Shown here: in pieces, positions 1-7,433 of the stretch | Layout of the letters: every line of letters begins with the position of its first letter | Position numbering within the stretch: position 1 is the first letter of the stretch | Assembly (NCBI RefSeq): GCF_014203955.1 | Contig: NZ_JACHKA010000001.1 | Span: 310,001-374,000, forward strand | Length of the DNA stretch: 64,000 bases | Direction: 5' to 3' | From: Sphingobium lignivorans | Lineage (GTDB): Bacteria > Pseudomonadota > Alphaproteobacteria > Sphingomonadales > Sphingomonadaceae | The notes under the pieces: model-generated | Database searches by the model: none | What the model saw: the letters and a program-made list of their open reading frames with translations, nothing else | Told to the model about the DNA's origin: nothing | Made by a program: the position numbers and the translations under genes

Positions 1-173
1 ACGCCCCACAGGCGCGGCACCATGCGCCGCCCGCCTCGCGCCGTGCCGACGATGACAGGCGCGAAGCTGCCCGGCGTCACATAGCCGCCCGCCCAGGGGT
101 CATCACCGCGATCGGCGCCGAATATGGCCGCCACCGCTTCGGCCGACGCATCGAGGCGATAGAGCCGTGTCAT
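1..173 (-). CDS. SRAP (YedK/HMCES-like) family protein, N-terminal part, truncated by window edge
   Basis: The 57 visible residues read from an ATG at 173 off the left edge. They show the layout of the SOS-response-associated peptidase fold: a short N-terminal strand, then 'YVTPGSFAPVIV' and 'RRMVPRLWGV', which line up with the 'NIAPGQ...PVVR' and 'RPMRWGL' blocks of the family. Family members crosslink abasic sites in single-stranded DNA through a Cys exposed as residue 2 (M-C-G-R). Here the start is M-T-R-L-Y-R, so the catalytic Cys and the Asn of 'NIAP' are both missing from the visible part. It is probably a divergent, non-crosslinking relative. Only the N-terminus can be judged, and an upstream in-frame ATG is closed by a stop. 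Confidence 0.55.
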   Translation of the reverse strand, partial: MTRLYRLDASAEAVAAIFGADRGDDPWAGGYVTPGSFAPVIVGTARGGRRMVPRLWG

Positions 174-253
174 GCGGTGTCGATGGCCATGCGAAGAGTG
201 GGAGCACACGGGAAAGCCTTGCGCGGCCCCGCGGCCATGGCCAGACAGGAGCC

Positions 254-688
254 ATGAGTGATCCGCAAGCCCGCGCTCTCATCGAGCGTCTGCAGCTTCA
301 GCCGCATCCCGAAGGCGGCTGGTACCGGGAGACATGGCGGGCCGGGGCGGCGCCCGGCGCGCGGGCCGGCGCGACGGCGATCCATTTCCTGCTGGAGGCG
401 GGGCAACGGTCCCATTGGCACAAGGTCGATGCCACGGAAATCTGGCTCTGGCATGCAGGCGATCCTCTTCTGCTCTCCACCGCACCGGGCGAGAACGGCC
501 CCATAACCTCCCTGCGCCTCGGCGGCGATGCGCTTTGCGGACAGGTGCCGCAGCATGTCATTCCGCCGGATTGCTGGCAGGCGGCCGAGGCGGATCAGGG
601 GTGGACGCTGGTGTCCTGCATCGTGTCGCCGGGCTTCGAATTCGCCGGGTTCACGCTTGCCGAACCCGGCTGGGCGCCGCGCGGCTGA
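254..688 (+). CDS. Cupin-fold protein, DUF985 family
   Basis: A 144-residue protein of the DUF985 cupin family. The opening 'LQLQPHPEGGWYRETW' and the central 'SHWHKVDATEIWLWHAGDPL' are the family's typical blocks, followed by 'VIPPDCWQAAE' and 'LVSCIVSPGFEFAGFTLA'. DUF985 proteins are small soluble cupins of unknown reaction, and some are annotated sugar epimerase-like. The ATG at 254 is chosen because AGGAG lies five bases upstream and the homology begins directly after it. The frame is open further upstream but that part looks non-coding. It is transcribed away from the SRAP-like gene and converges on the RNA ligase-type gene. Confidence 0.85.
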   Translation: MSDPQARALIERLQLQPHPEGGWYRETWRAGAAPGARAGATAIHFLLEAGQRSHWHKVDATEIWLWHAGDPLLLSTAPGENGPITSLRLGGDALCGQVPQHVIPPDCWQAAEADQGWTLVSCIVSPGFEFAGFTLAEPGWAPRG

Positions 689-699
689 GCGGAGGCGTT

Positions 700-1278
700 T
701 CAGAACAGGCTGCCCTGCACGGGCTCCGGCGAGCGGAGCGGCCAACGGGCAATCACATCGTGCCGGTGCAGGCCGACGAAGCTGTGGATCAGCACGAAGT
801 CACGCACGGCCCACCCGAACCCGGTCACTGGTCGGGAAAAGGGCTCGCCCTTGCGATAGCAGAGCGTTTCGTGCGGGCTGAATGCCCAGTCCGGCCGCAG
901 GGCCACATCATGCGCGGCCATGGCCGCGACGATCCGCGCCTGGAGTTCCATGAGCGGCGCCACGGTCCTGCCCGGCCGCAGCGCGATGGTGTGCCGGCCG
1001 GCCGACAGCCGGTCGAGCGACAGATCGAACGGTGCAGCCCGCACTGTGTCGCCTGCCCGCCGCAGCGCATCGATCAATGACGTCGGCGCATCTGTCCTGT
1101 CGGGCGTCAGCGCCAGCGTGACGTGCAGGCGCTCCGGCTCGAGCAGGCCTGTCTGCCCGCACTCGCTTTCGGCGAAGGCATGCGTTCGCCGGGCGGTCAC
1201 CGGATCGGGCCGGAGCGCGAAGAAGAAGCGATGCGCCGTCAGGCTCGGAGCGCCGGGGGCGGGAGGAATCAGGTCCAT
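700..1278 (-). CDS. 2'-5' RNA ligase family protein (two-histidine phosphodiesterase fold)
   Basis: A 192-residue protein with both HxT motifs of the 2H phosphoesterase superfamily: H52-V-T54 ('LHVTLALT') and H136-E-T138 ('HETLCYR'). Bacterial members (ThpR) act as RNA 2',3'-cyclic phosphodiesterases, ligating or opening 2'-5' linkages in vitro. 'RFFFALRPD' near the N-terminus is the usual first beta strand. The start at 1278 is placed just before the conserved region. The frame stays open into the neighbouring gene, and no strong Shine-Dalgarno was seen, so the start is uncertain by several codons. It shares orientation with the dioxygenase gene upstream, about 70 bases away. Confidence 0.85.
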   Translation of the reverse strand: MDLIPPAPGAPSLTAHRFFFALRPDPVTARRTHAFAESECGQTGLLEPERLHVTLALTPDRTDAPTSLIDALRRAGDTVRAAPFDLSLDRLSAGRHTIALRPGRTVAPLMELQARIVAAMAAHDVALRPDWAFSPHETLCYRKGEPFSRPVTGFGWAVRDFVLIHSFVGLHRHDVIARWPLRSPEPVQGSLF

Positions 1279-1346
1279 GATGTTCTTGTTATGTTCTAGA
1301 CGGCGGCGGAGTCCAGCCTCAATGGCTTCCTTGGTGCCGCGCGAGC

Positions 1347-2150
1347 TTACGCAAAGCTGAAACCCGAGATCGCGCTCTCCATCACCACCGCGCCAAAATC
1401 CTGTCGGCCGGGTGACGACGATGCGCCGGCCGCGACCATGAGGGGCAGCAGGTGCTCCGCGCGCGGGTGGCTGGCGCGGGCATAGGGCGCGTCCTTCCAG
1501 TGGATCAGCCGTTCCGCGCGGGCGTCCGCCGGGGCAAGCGCGGCCTGCGTCAGCCACCGGTCGAACAGCGTGGAGGGCTCCAGCGCGCGTGGATCGCCAT
1601 AAGCGCGCAGATTGTGAAAACTCATGCCCGAGCCGATCACCAGCACATTCTCCTCGCGAAGGGCCGCGATCGCCTCGCCGGCCTGGATGTGCAGCGCCGG
1701 GTCGAGGCTTGCGTCGAGCGACATCTCGACGAGCGGAATGTCCGCCTCGGGGAAAGCGACTTTCATCGGGATGAAGACGCCATGGTCAAGGCCCCGGTCG
1801 GGATCGATCGTCGCTTCCAGCCCGGCAGCCCGCAGCAGGTCTGCCGTCCGTTGCGCCAGCCAGGGTGCGCCGGGCACGGGATAGGCAATTTCATAGGTCT
1901 CGGGCGGGAAGCCGTAATAATCGTAGATCAGGTCCGGTCGCTCCGCGCCGGTGAGCGCGAAGCCCGTCGTTTCCCAATGGGCGGAGATGAGCAGGATCGC
2001 CTGCGGCCGCCGGGGGAGGCGTGTCGTCATATCGCGCAGATAGTTTTCCATCTCCCGCCAGATGCCGCGCGGATCCGGCATGAAGAAGCAGGGGCCCCCG
2101 CCATGGGGAATGTAGAGGCTGGGTTGCGGCGTGGTCTGATCGTTCGTCAT
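1347..2150 (-). CDS. Class III extradiol ring-cleavage dioxygenase, DODA/YgiD type
   Basis: A 267-residue member of the LigB superfamily, close to the 4,5-DOPA-extradiol dioxygenase (YgiD/DODA) branch. Likely metal ligands are visible: His16 in 'IPHGGGP', His58 in 'SAHWE', His123 in 'GLDHGVF' and a C-terminal His in 'HPRAEHLLPL'. The family opens catechol-type rings with an active-site metal (Zn or Fe depending on member). The true substrate cannot be read from sequence. ATG codons at 2159 and 2150 are both possible; 2150 follows TGAGG closely and fits family N-termini. It sits alone between the RNA ligase-type gene and the secreted peptidase-like gene, with no aromatic pathway genes nearby. 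Confidence 0.87.
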   Translation of the reverse strand: MTNDQTTPQPSLYIPHGGGPCFFMPDPRGIWREMENYLRDMTTRLPRRPQAILLISAHWETTGFALTGAERPDLIYDYYGFPPETYEIAYPVPGAPWLAQRTADLLRAAGLEATIDPDRGLDHGVFIPMKVAFPEADIPLVEMSLDASLDPALHIQAGEAIAALREENVLVIGSGMSFHNLRAYGDPRALEPSTLFDRWLTQAALAPADARAERLIHWKDAPYARASHPRAEHLLPLMVAAGASSSPGRQDFGAVVMESAISGFSFA

Positions 2151-2189
2151 GGGCCTCATGTGGCGTGCGCCAGGGTCGAGGAAAAGGGG

Positions 2190-3746
2190 TCACTCTTCCG
2201 GTGCGCCCTCCGCGCCTTCATCGGCCGGGGAGTCTTCCTCGAGGCTCGACGGGTCGAAGTCCTCGAGGTTTTCGCCGGAGGTCAGTCGGTCGATCACCCG
2301 GCGCGCGAAGGCCGAGCCCGATCCGCCATGCGGATTGTAGGCGACCGGCCCCAGCGTGACGACGGCAGCGTCATAATGTTTGTCGCGGATCTGCTGGAAG
2401 GCGAGCTGCTGACGCAGGCCGAGATCGAAAGGGGCGAGCTCGACGGCCCGCTGCAGCGCTTGCACCGCCGTGTCGGTGGGAGTGACGCCTTGCCCGACGA
2501 ACGCCAGATAATAATAGACCAGCGGCAGGGGATGGTCGTTCTCCAGCTTGTTGAGCGCGAGGAAGGGAGCGCGCGCCGCGCGATAGGCGGATTCCGCGTC
2601 CTCGGCCTTCTCGGCCTTGCGGAACAGCGAGAGACCCTTCTGGACATAGGCATTGACTTGCCGGGGATCGATGGCGAGCGCGGCGTCGGCTGCGCGGATC
2701 GCGGCATCGTCATCGCCCGCGTCGTGCGCCGCCTCGGCAAGGGCGGTCAGCACGGCCGCGTCGCCGGGGTAGCGCGCGGCGATGGCCTTTGATTCGGTGA
2801 ATATCTGCCCCGCTTCCTCTTCCGTCACGCCGAGCTGCGAGCGGATGCGGATCGGCATGATGGCTGCCTCGCCGTCGCTCAGTTCGCGCAGCGCTACCGG
2901 GCTCGCCTGGATCACCGCGGGAGAGAGGTGAATGTAGCTGAGCCGGGGCCGCTTCATATATTGCGCGACATAGCGCTCCAGCACATCGAGATCGCCGAAG
3001 GCTTCCTGCGCGGCGTCCACGGAGCGCTTGCCGCTCTGGAGCAGCGAGAGATATTTCTTGAGCTGCCCGCTGCGGCTCTTCTCGAGCGAGAGATAATGAT
3101 AGAGCAGCCAGGACTTGCCGTAATAAGCGTCATAGCCCCGGCGGTTCTTCTTTTTCTCGTAGCTTTCCGGGTCGAGCAGGTCGCGCGCGGTGACGTCCGG
3201 CACGTAGAAAAGCTCCGCCGCCCGGTGCCGGGCGGGCATGCCGAGCATCACCGTGCCGTCCCGGCTGAACTGCGCCGAGGCGAAGAATTCCGCCGAGCCT
3301 TCCATGAACCAGAGCGGCCAGGGAAACTGGGCGATCGAATAGAGGAAGTGGTGCGTATATTCGTGGAGCAGCGCGATCATCGAGAAATCGAGCCGGCCCG
3401 TGCCGGTGTTGACGCGTGGCGTGACCGCGATCGAGGCTCCCGCGCGCGGCTTGTAGAAGGCGTAGACGAAGCCGGAGTTGTCGCGGGCCAGCTTGCGTAC
3501 CTCCCGCTCGTTCTTCACCACGAAGATGGTGACGCGATTGGAGGGGCTGGGCGGCTCCTTGCCCGCGTTCAACAGGAAGGCCATGCCGCTGTGATAGCGT
3601 TCAAGCTGGTCCGAGAACTGGCGCAGCTCCTCTTCCGTGTCGTTGGCGTAGATCACGAAGTGGGCGGACGAGGCCTCGAGCCATTTGGCCTGCGCGGCGG
3701 CAGGCATCACCAGCATGGCGACAAGCAGCAGGAGCATCCTGCCCAT
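2190..3746 (-). CDS. Secreted gluzincin-type (HEXXH) protein with TPR repeats
   Basis: A 518-residue exported protein. Residues 1-20 form a signal peptide ending 'PAAAQA'. Residues 121-150 carry a gluzincin zinc site: H128-E-Y-T-H132 followed by Glu149 in 'WFMEGSAEFFA', as in DUF1570-type putative peptidases. The second half contains TPR-like helices (for example 'AADAALAIDPRQVNAYVQKGLSLF' spans one). The C-terminus is an acidic tail rich in Glu/Asp/Ser. The ATG at 3746 is chosen because GGGGGGA precedes it by about eight bases and the signal peptide starts there. Periplasmic proteolysis is inferred; the substrate is unknown. It is divergent from the DUF2061 gene. Confidence 0.8.
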   Translation of the reverse strand: MGRMLLLLVAMLVMPAAAQAKWLEASSAHFVIYANDTEEELRQFSDQLERYHSGMAFLLNAGKEPPSPSNRVTIFVVKNEREVRKLARDNSGFVYAFYKPRAGASIAVTPRVNTGTGRLDFSMIALLHEYTHHFLYSIAQFPWPLWFMEGSAEFFASAQFSRDGTVMLGMPARHRAAELFYVPDVTARDLLDPESYEKKKNRRGYDAYYGKSWLLYHYLSLEKSRSGQLKKYLSLLQSGKRSVDAAQEAFGDLDVLERYVAQYMKRPRLSYIHLSPAVIQASPVALRELSDGEAAIMPIRIRSQLGVTEEEAGQIFTESKAIAARYPGDAAVLTALAEAAHDAGDDDAAIRAADAALAIDPRQVNAYVQKGLSLFRKAEKAEDAESAYRAARAPFLALNKLENDHPLPLVYYYLAFVGQGVTPTDTAVQALQRAVELAPFDLGLRQQLAFQQIRDKHYDAAVVTLGPVAYNPHGGSGSAFARRVIDRLTSGENLEDFDPSSLEEDSPADEGAEGAPEE

Positions 3747-3939
3747 AGCAAAATCCCCCCTTTGCTGCGGCAATGGCCGGCTTTCTCCTAACCGCTCCCG
3801 GTGCGGCCGACAACTCCCGGCAAAGCGAGGTGGGTCAGGCTGTTGATCGATTGCAGCGATCAGACTGCGCATCTTTGCTTCCTTGAAGTTGATAATCGTT
3901 CGCAATAAGTATGGAGCCTTCCACAAGGGGACCTCCGCC

Positions 3940-4182
3940 ATGCCGCGCGACCTGCTCAAGACCTTCACTTATCTGTCGATCCACCTCATCGTCGGCTTCT
4001 CGGTGGCTTATGCCTTCACCGGTTCGGTGGGCCTTGCCGGCGGCATTGCGCTCATCGAGCCCTGCATCAACGCCGTGGCCTTCTTCTTCCACGAGAAGGC
4101 GTGGAAGCGGGCCGATGCGCGCGCGATCCGCCCGGGCGCGACGCGGGATCCCTTCTTGCGCGACGCCGTGGCGCATGGTTGA
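3940..4182 (+). CDS. DUF2061 small membrane protein
   Basis: An 80-residue integral membrane protein of the DUF2061 family. It has two hydrophobic segments ('LSIHLIVGFSVAYAFTGSVG' and 'GIALIEPCINAVAFFFHEKAW'), the second ending in the family's characteristic 'FxHExxW' pattern. Function is not established for the family. The ATG at 3940 follows AAGGGGA at a good distance. The frame is open further up, but the upstream codons overlap the probable promoter region between this gene and the divergent peptidase gene. Confidence 0.83.
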   Translation: MPRDLLKTFTYLSIHLIVGFSVAYAFTGSVGLAGGIALIEPCINAVAFFFHEKAWKRADARAIRPGATRDPFLRDAVAHG

Positions 4183-4269
4183 AGCCTCTCCGAACCGGTG
4201 CGGCGCCGGCACCGTCACGATTTTCTCGCACCGCGCGCCACCAAAAGCGGTGCCGGGCATTGAGGGGCC

Positions 4270-5046
4270 ATGAAACTCCAGATCCACGCCACGCTCGATT
4301 ATTCCGTTCCGGTGCCCACTGACCTTCTGCTTCATGTCGAGGCTGCACATCTGCCTGAGCAGACGGTGTCGGACGCCGTGATCCAGCTTGGCGACCATGA
4401 GCATTTCGCGCGGGTGCCCGCACAGGACAATATCGGCGAGCGTATCTCCCTCCGCGTCGCCGAGCGGCTGAGCGTCGATTACCGCGCCACCGTGGACATC
4501 AACCGGAAGCTGGCGGACATCTCGGGGCTGGAAGCCGTGCCGCCACATCTGCTGCCCGGCCCTACCGTGCCTTATCTGCTCGACAGCCTCTATTGCCCCG
4601 CCACCCGCTTCCGCAGTTTCGTGGAAGGCGAGTTCGGCCCGCTGAGCGGGGGCGCGCGCATTGCGGCGCTGCGCGATTATATCCACCAGCGCTTCCGCTA
4701 TGTCCCCGGCTCCAGCACGCCGCAGACCGACGCGATGGACACCTTCGTGCAGCGCGAGGGCATCTGCCGCGATTTCGCGCATCTGCTCGTCACGCTCGCT
4801 CGCGCCTCGACCATCCCGGCGCGCTTCGCCAGCGTCTATGCCCCCTCGGTCAATCCGCCCGATTTCCATGCCGTCGCGGAAGTCTTCCTGGATGGCGAGT
4901 GGCATCTGGTGGATGCGACCGGCATGGCGCAGGAAGGCGAGATGGCGAAGATCGGCATCGGGCGGGACGCGGCCGACGTCGCATTTCTCACGGCCTTTGG
5001 GTTCGCCAACATGGTCGGCCAGAGCGTCGAGGTCACGGCGCTGTAG
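4270..5046 (+). CDS. Transglutaminase-like cysteine protease-fold protein
   Basis: A 258-residue cytoplasmic protein. An N-terminal beta-rich domain (about 1-105) resembles the bacterial transglutaminase-like N-terminal domain. A transglutaminase core follows with an intact triad: Cys166 in 'GICRDFAHL', His200 in 'PPDFHAVAEV' and Asp215 in 'LVDATGMA'. Such proteins are predicted peptidases or amide-bond-forming enzymes; the substrate is unknown. No signal peptide is seen. It follows the DUF2061 gene by about 90 bases and precedes the PhnA-like gene in the same direction. Confidence 0.87.
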   Translation: MKLQIHATLDYSVPVPTDLLLHVEAAHLPEQTVSDAVIQLGDHEHFARVPAQDNIGERISLRVAERLSVDYRATVDINRKLADISGLEAVPPHLLPGPTVPYLLDSLYCPATRFRSFVEGEFGPLSGGARIAALRDYIHQRFRYVPGSSTPQTDAMDTFVQREGICRDFAHLLVTLARASTIPARFASVYAPSVNPPDFHAVAEVFLDGEWHLVDATGMAQEGEMAKIGIGRDAADVAFLTAFGFANMVGQSVEVTAL

Positions 5047-5142
5047 CGCTCGGAGCAGGCGCCGTTCCCGCCCCCGGCACTGGACATCGCCGCTGCCAGC
5101 CGCCATGCCGCCCCGGACGCGTGGGGCGGGAAGGACCAGGGC

Positions 5143-5451
5143 ATGAGCGACAGCGAAGAAGACTATGTCTATGACGAGGCGAGCGGCGAGTGGATGCCGG
5201 CCTCGCAACTGGCGGCACAGCGCGCGGCGGCGGACGCCGTGGAAGTGCGGGACGCGGTGGGCAATCTGCTTGCCGATGGCGACCAGGTGACGCTCATCAA
5301 GGACCTGGAGGTGAAGGGCGCGGGCCAGACGCTCAAGCGCGGCACGCTCATCAAGTCCATCCGCCTCACTGGTGACCCCCAGGAAATCGACTGCAGGTTC
5401 GAGGGCATCAAGGGCCTCGTGCTGCGCGCCGAGTTCGTGAAGAAGCGCTGA
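5143..5451 (+). CDS. PhnA/YjdM C-terminal domain protein lacking the zinc ribbon
   Basis: A 102-residue protein whose residues 35-102 match the C-terminal beta domain of PhnA/YjdM: 'DAVGNLLADGDQVTLIKDLEVKG', 'LKRGTLIKSIRLTGDPQEIDCRFEGIKG' and 'LRAEFVKK'. The N-terminal zinc ribbon of YjdM is absent. It is replaced by an acidic stretch, 'MSDSEEDYVYDEASGEWMPAS', with no Cys. Despite the name, YjdM has no proven role in phosphonate use. The truncation looks genuine rather than a frameshift, because the N-terminal segment has a normal start and acidic low-complexity composition. Confidence 0.83.
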   Translation: MSDSEEDYVYDEASGEWMPASQLAAQRAAADAVEVRDAVGNLLADGDQVTLIKDLEVKGAGQTLKRGTLIKSIRLTGDPQEIDCRFEGIKGLVLRAEFVKKR

Positions 5452-5497
5452 GTTTTTTATCGGCGGCACCGGCCCGACGCGCCTTTCCCGAAGACGC

Positions 5498-6031
5498 TCA
5501 GGGCGCCTTGTCGCCCTCGAAGGGATATTTGCCCGACCAGCCGCAGCCATGGCGCAGCGCGGCCTCGCCCATCTGCAGCGTGACGACGAAAGGATAGGTC
5601 CGGTCGGACATGCCGTCGCTGCACGCGCCCGGCGTCACGGCCATGGTGATGCCGGTACCGTCGATCGTGCCGCTGTAGGAGAAGCCGCCGCGTCCGTTGA
5701 AGCGGGCGAGCGCCACGCGCTGGCCTTCCGGGCGCTCCGGCGTCTTCCAGATCATCGTCTCGCCCCTGATCTCGCCGGACCAGAAGGGCTCCGTGCCGAC
5801 GATGCGCAAGATATCGTCCGGCGCCACGCCTTCATAAGGCTGGGTATCGCGCCGATCGCCTGGGATTTCCGCACCGTTCGTCCCGCCGGCATGGCAAGCC
5901 GCGAGCGCCATGGGCAGCGCCAGCGCCATCACCAGAGTGCGCGCACGCCCCGTTCGCGCGGGACTTGCGGAGGTGGCGGCAGCGGCGGGGCGCAGCGGGC
6001 GGCCGGCGGGGAGGATGGCGGTGCGTGTCAT
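5498..6031 (-). CDS. COG3650-type putative lipoprotein
   Basis: A 177-residue protein with a lipobox-like segment, 'ALPMALAACHAGG', so it is probably a lipoprotein. The mature part carries the COG3650 pattern 'GTEPFWSGEI' followed by a beta-rich domain ending 'FVVTLQMGEAALRHGCGW'. Members are annotated only as uncharacterised membrane proteins. The start is doubtful: with the ATG at 6031 about 35 Arg/Ala-rich residues precede the hydrophobic core, and no Shine-Dalgarno is visible. A shorter in-frame start close to the hydrophobic core may be used. It converges on the PhnA-like gene. Confidence 0.7.
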   Translation of the reverse strand: MTRTAILPAGRPLRPAAAATSASPARTGRARTLVMALALPMALAACHAGGTNGAEIPGDRRDTQPYEGVAPDDILRIVGTEPFWSGEIRGETMIWKTPERPEGQRVALARFNGRGGFSYSGTIDGTGITMAVTPGACSDGMSDRTYPFVVTLQMGEAALRHGCGWSGKYPFEGDKAP

Positions 6032-6115
6032 GCCGCGCCTATGCCATGGGTGGGGCAGGCTGGAACAGGGGGAATGCGCGGGGCCGGGGGCGGGGGCGCC
6101 TCGAGCCCCAGAAGT

Positions 6116-6868
6116 TCACGAAGATGACGACACGGGGGCATCATCTTCCGCGTCCACATCTTCCGCTTCCACCTCTTTCATGAAAGCCTCCCAGTCCCAG
6201 TCTTCCGTTTCCGACGTTTTCGAGCGGTCGGCCTTGGGCTTGTGCGCGTTCCTGAGTGCCTCGAACTGGGCCCAGAAGCGCCCGATCTCCTCGACCGTCG
6301 ACAGGCGCGGCCGATAAGGCTCGTGTTTCGGGAGCGGCTCGCCCGCGTCATATGCATGGCCGTCCTTCAGCATGCGCAGCAGCAGACGGGAGAAGTCGAG
6401 CACCACCGCATCGGGATCATCGCGCTCGAATATATGTTGGTCGTTAGACTTCCCGTAGCGGATGGGATCGCGATAGCGCAGCAGGAAACGGGTGAGATTC
6501 TCGTCATAATAGCGCCGCTCGCCGATCTGCTCGCCCTGGAAGAAGACCGGGCGCGCCACGCCGTTCAACGCGCGGCTGAAGGCGGCATCGGACAGGCGCT
6601 GGACGGCATGATCCAGCGCCGCCTCCCACGCGAAGCGGAAGCTCTGCGCATCAAGGCGCGCGCGCAGGGCATAGGCCGAGTTGACCGACATGCCGACCCG
6701 CGCGCACGCCTCCGTGACGCAGCCGCTCTCGGCCAGTGCCTGGATGAAGGTCATTTGCCTTTCCGCTGTCCAGCCATCATGACGCTTGCGCACGATGACG
6801 GGCTCGAAGGCGAAATCGGGCTCATCGGGGCCATGGAAGCCGGCCCGGGGCTGCTTGTGCTTGCTCAT
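6116..6868 (-). CDS. Uncharacterised protein with terminase-small-subunit-like helix-turn-helix
   Basis: A 250-residue protein. Residues about 30-75 ('TAERQMTFIQALAESGCVTEA' then 'ARVGMSVNSAYALRAR') form a helix-turn-helix of the kind found in phage terminase small subunits. A helical region and a very acidic C-terminal tail follow. No phage genes are nearby, so a host regulator or DNA-binding protein is more likely than a terminase. Start codons at 6883 and 6868 are both in frame; neither has a clear ribosome binding site, and 6868 is used because a basic segment follows. The family function is unknown to me. Confidence 0.6.
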   Translation of the reverse strand: MSKHKQPRAGFHGPDEPDFAFEPVIVRKRHDGWTAERQMTFIQALAESGCVTEACARVGMSVNSAYALRARLDAQSFRFAWEAALDHAVQRLSDAAFSRALNGVARPVFFQGEQIGERRYYDENLTRFLLRYRDPIRYGKSNDQHIFERDDPDAVVLDFSRLLLRMLKDGHAYDAGEPLPKHEPYRPRLSTVEEIGRFWAQFEALRNAHKPKADRSKTSETEDWDWEAFMKEVEAEDVDAEDDAPVSSSS

Positions 6869-7001
6869 GCGTGCATGGGGCATGAAAAGGGCGCTGTAGG
6901 ACAGCTTTTTTGATGGAGACCGCGCGCTGGGCCGGGGCAGGCGCCGGGGGCTGGCGCGAGAGCGAGGCGCCAGAGCCAGCCGCCGCACTCAGGCACCGGG
7001 C

Positions 7002-7433
7002 TCAGGCCAGCGTGACGAAAATCTCCGCCTCGATCACCCATTGCCCGGCAACCTCGCGCCACTTGGCGGTGTAGATACCGGATGCGGCGACATCCTCCGT
7101 GCCCGCCGCCATGCCTTGCCACTCGCCCTGTTCCAGCGCGATCGGCTCGGCGGCCGAGGCAGTGATGGCGGTGGGCCGGCGCGCATAGACGAGGCGGTGC
7201 TGCGCAGCGAACTCGCGCTGCCAGACCTTCACTTGCGCCGCGCGCCCGGCAATGACGGCGCTGTCGGTGCCCGTGACCATCATGCAATCGCGCGCGAGGA
7301 TGGGGCCGATGGCCTGGGCGTCACCGTCCGCGATGGCGCGATTGAAGGTCGCGCGGCGGGAGCGGATGAGGAGGTCTGCGGGGGTGGTCAATGAATGTCG
7401 AGCCCGGTTGTCATCAGATTGATCGTTCCTCAT
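7002..7433 (-). CDS. NTF2/SnoaL-like (DUF4440-type) protein
   Basis: A 143-residue single-domain protein with the cone-shaped NTF2-like fold pattern. A helical N-terminus 'RATFNRAIADGDAQAIGPILA' is followed by strands ending 'YTAKWREVAGQWVIEAEIFVTLA'. Such proteins are small binding or isomerase-like domains; the ligand is unknown. The ATG at 7433 lies 20 bases inside the 3' end of the fic gene on the same strand, so the two are probably co-transcribed and translationally coupled. Confidence 0.75.
   Translation of the reverse strand: MRNDQSDDNRARHSLTTPADLLIRSRRATFNRAIADGDAQAIGPILARDCMMVTGTDSAVIAGRAAQVKVWQREFAAQHRLVYARRPTAITASAAEPIALEQGEWQGMAAGTEDVAASGIYTAKWREVAGQWVIEAEIFVTLA

Noticed and set aside
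3835-5550. A 571-codon open frame on the minus strand
   Set aside because: Antisense to the DUF2061, transglutaminase-like and PhnA-like genes, all with good ribosome sites and motifs.
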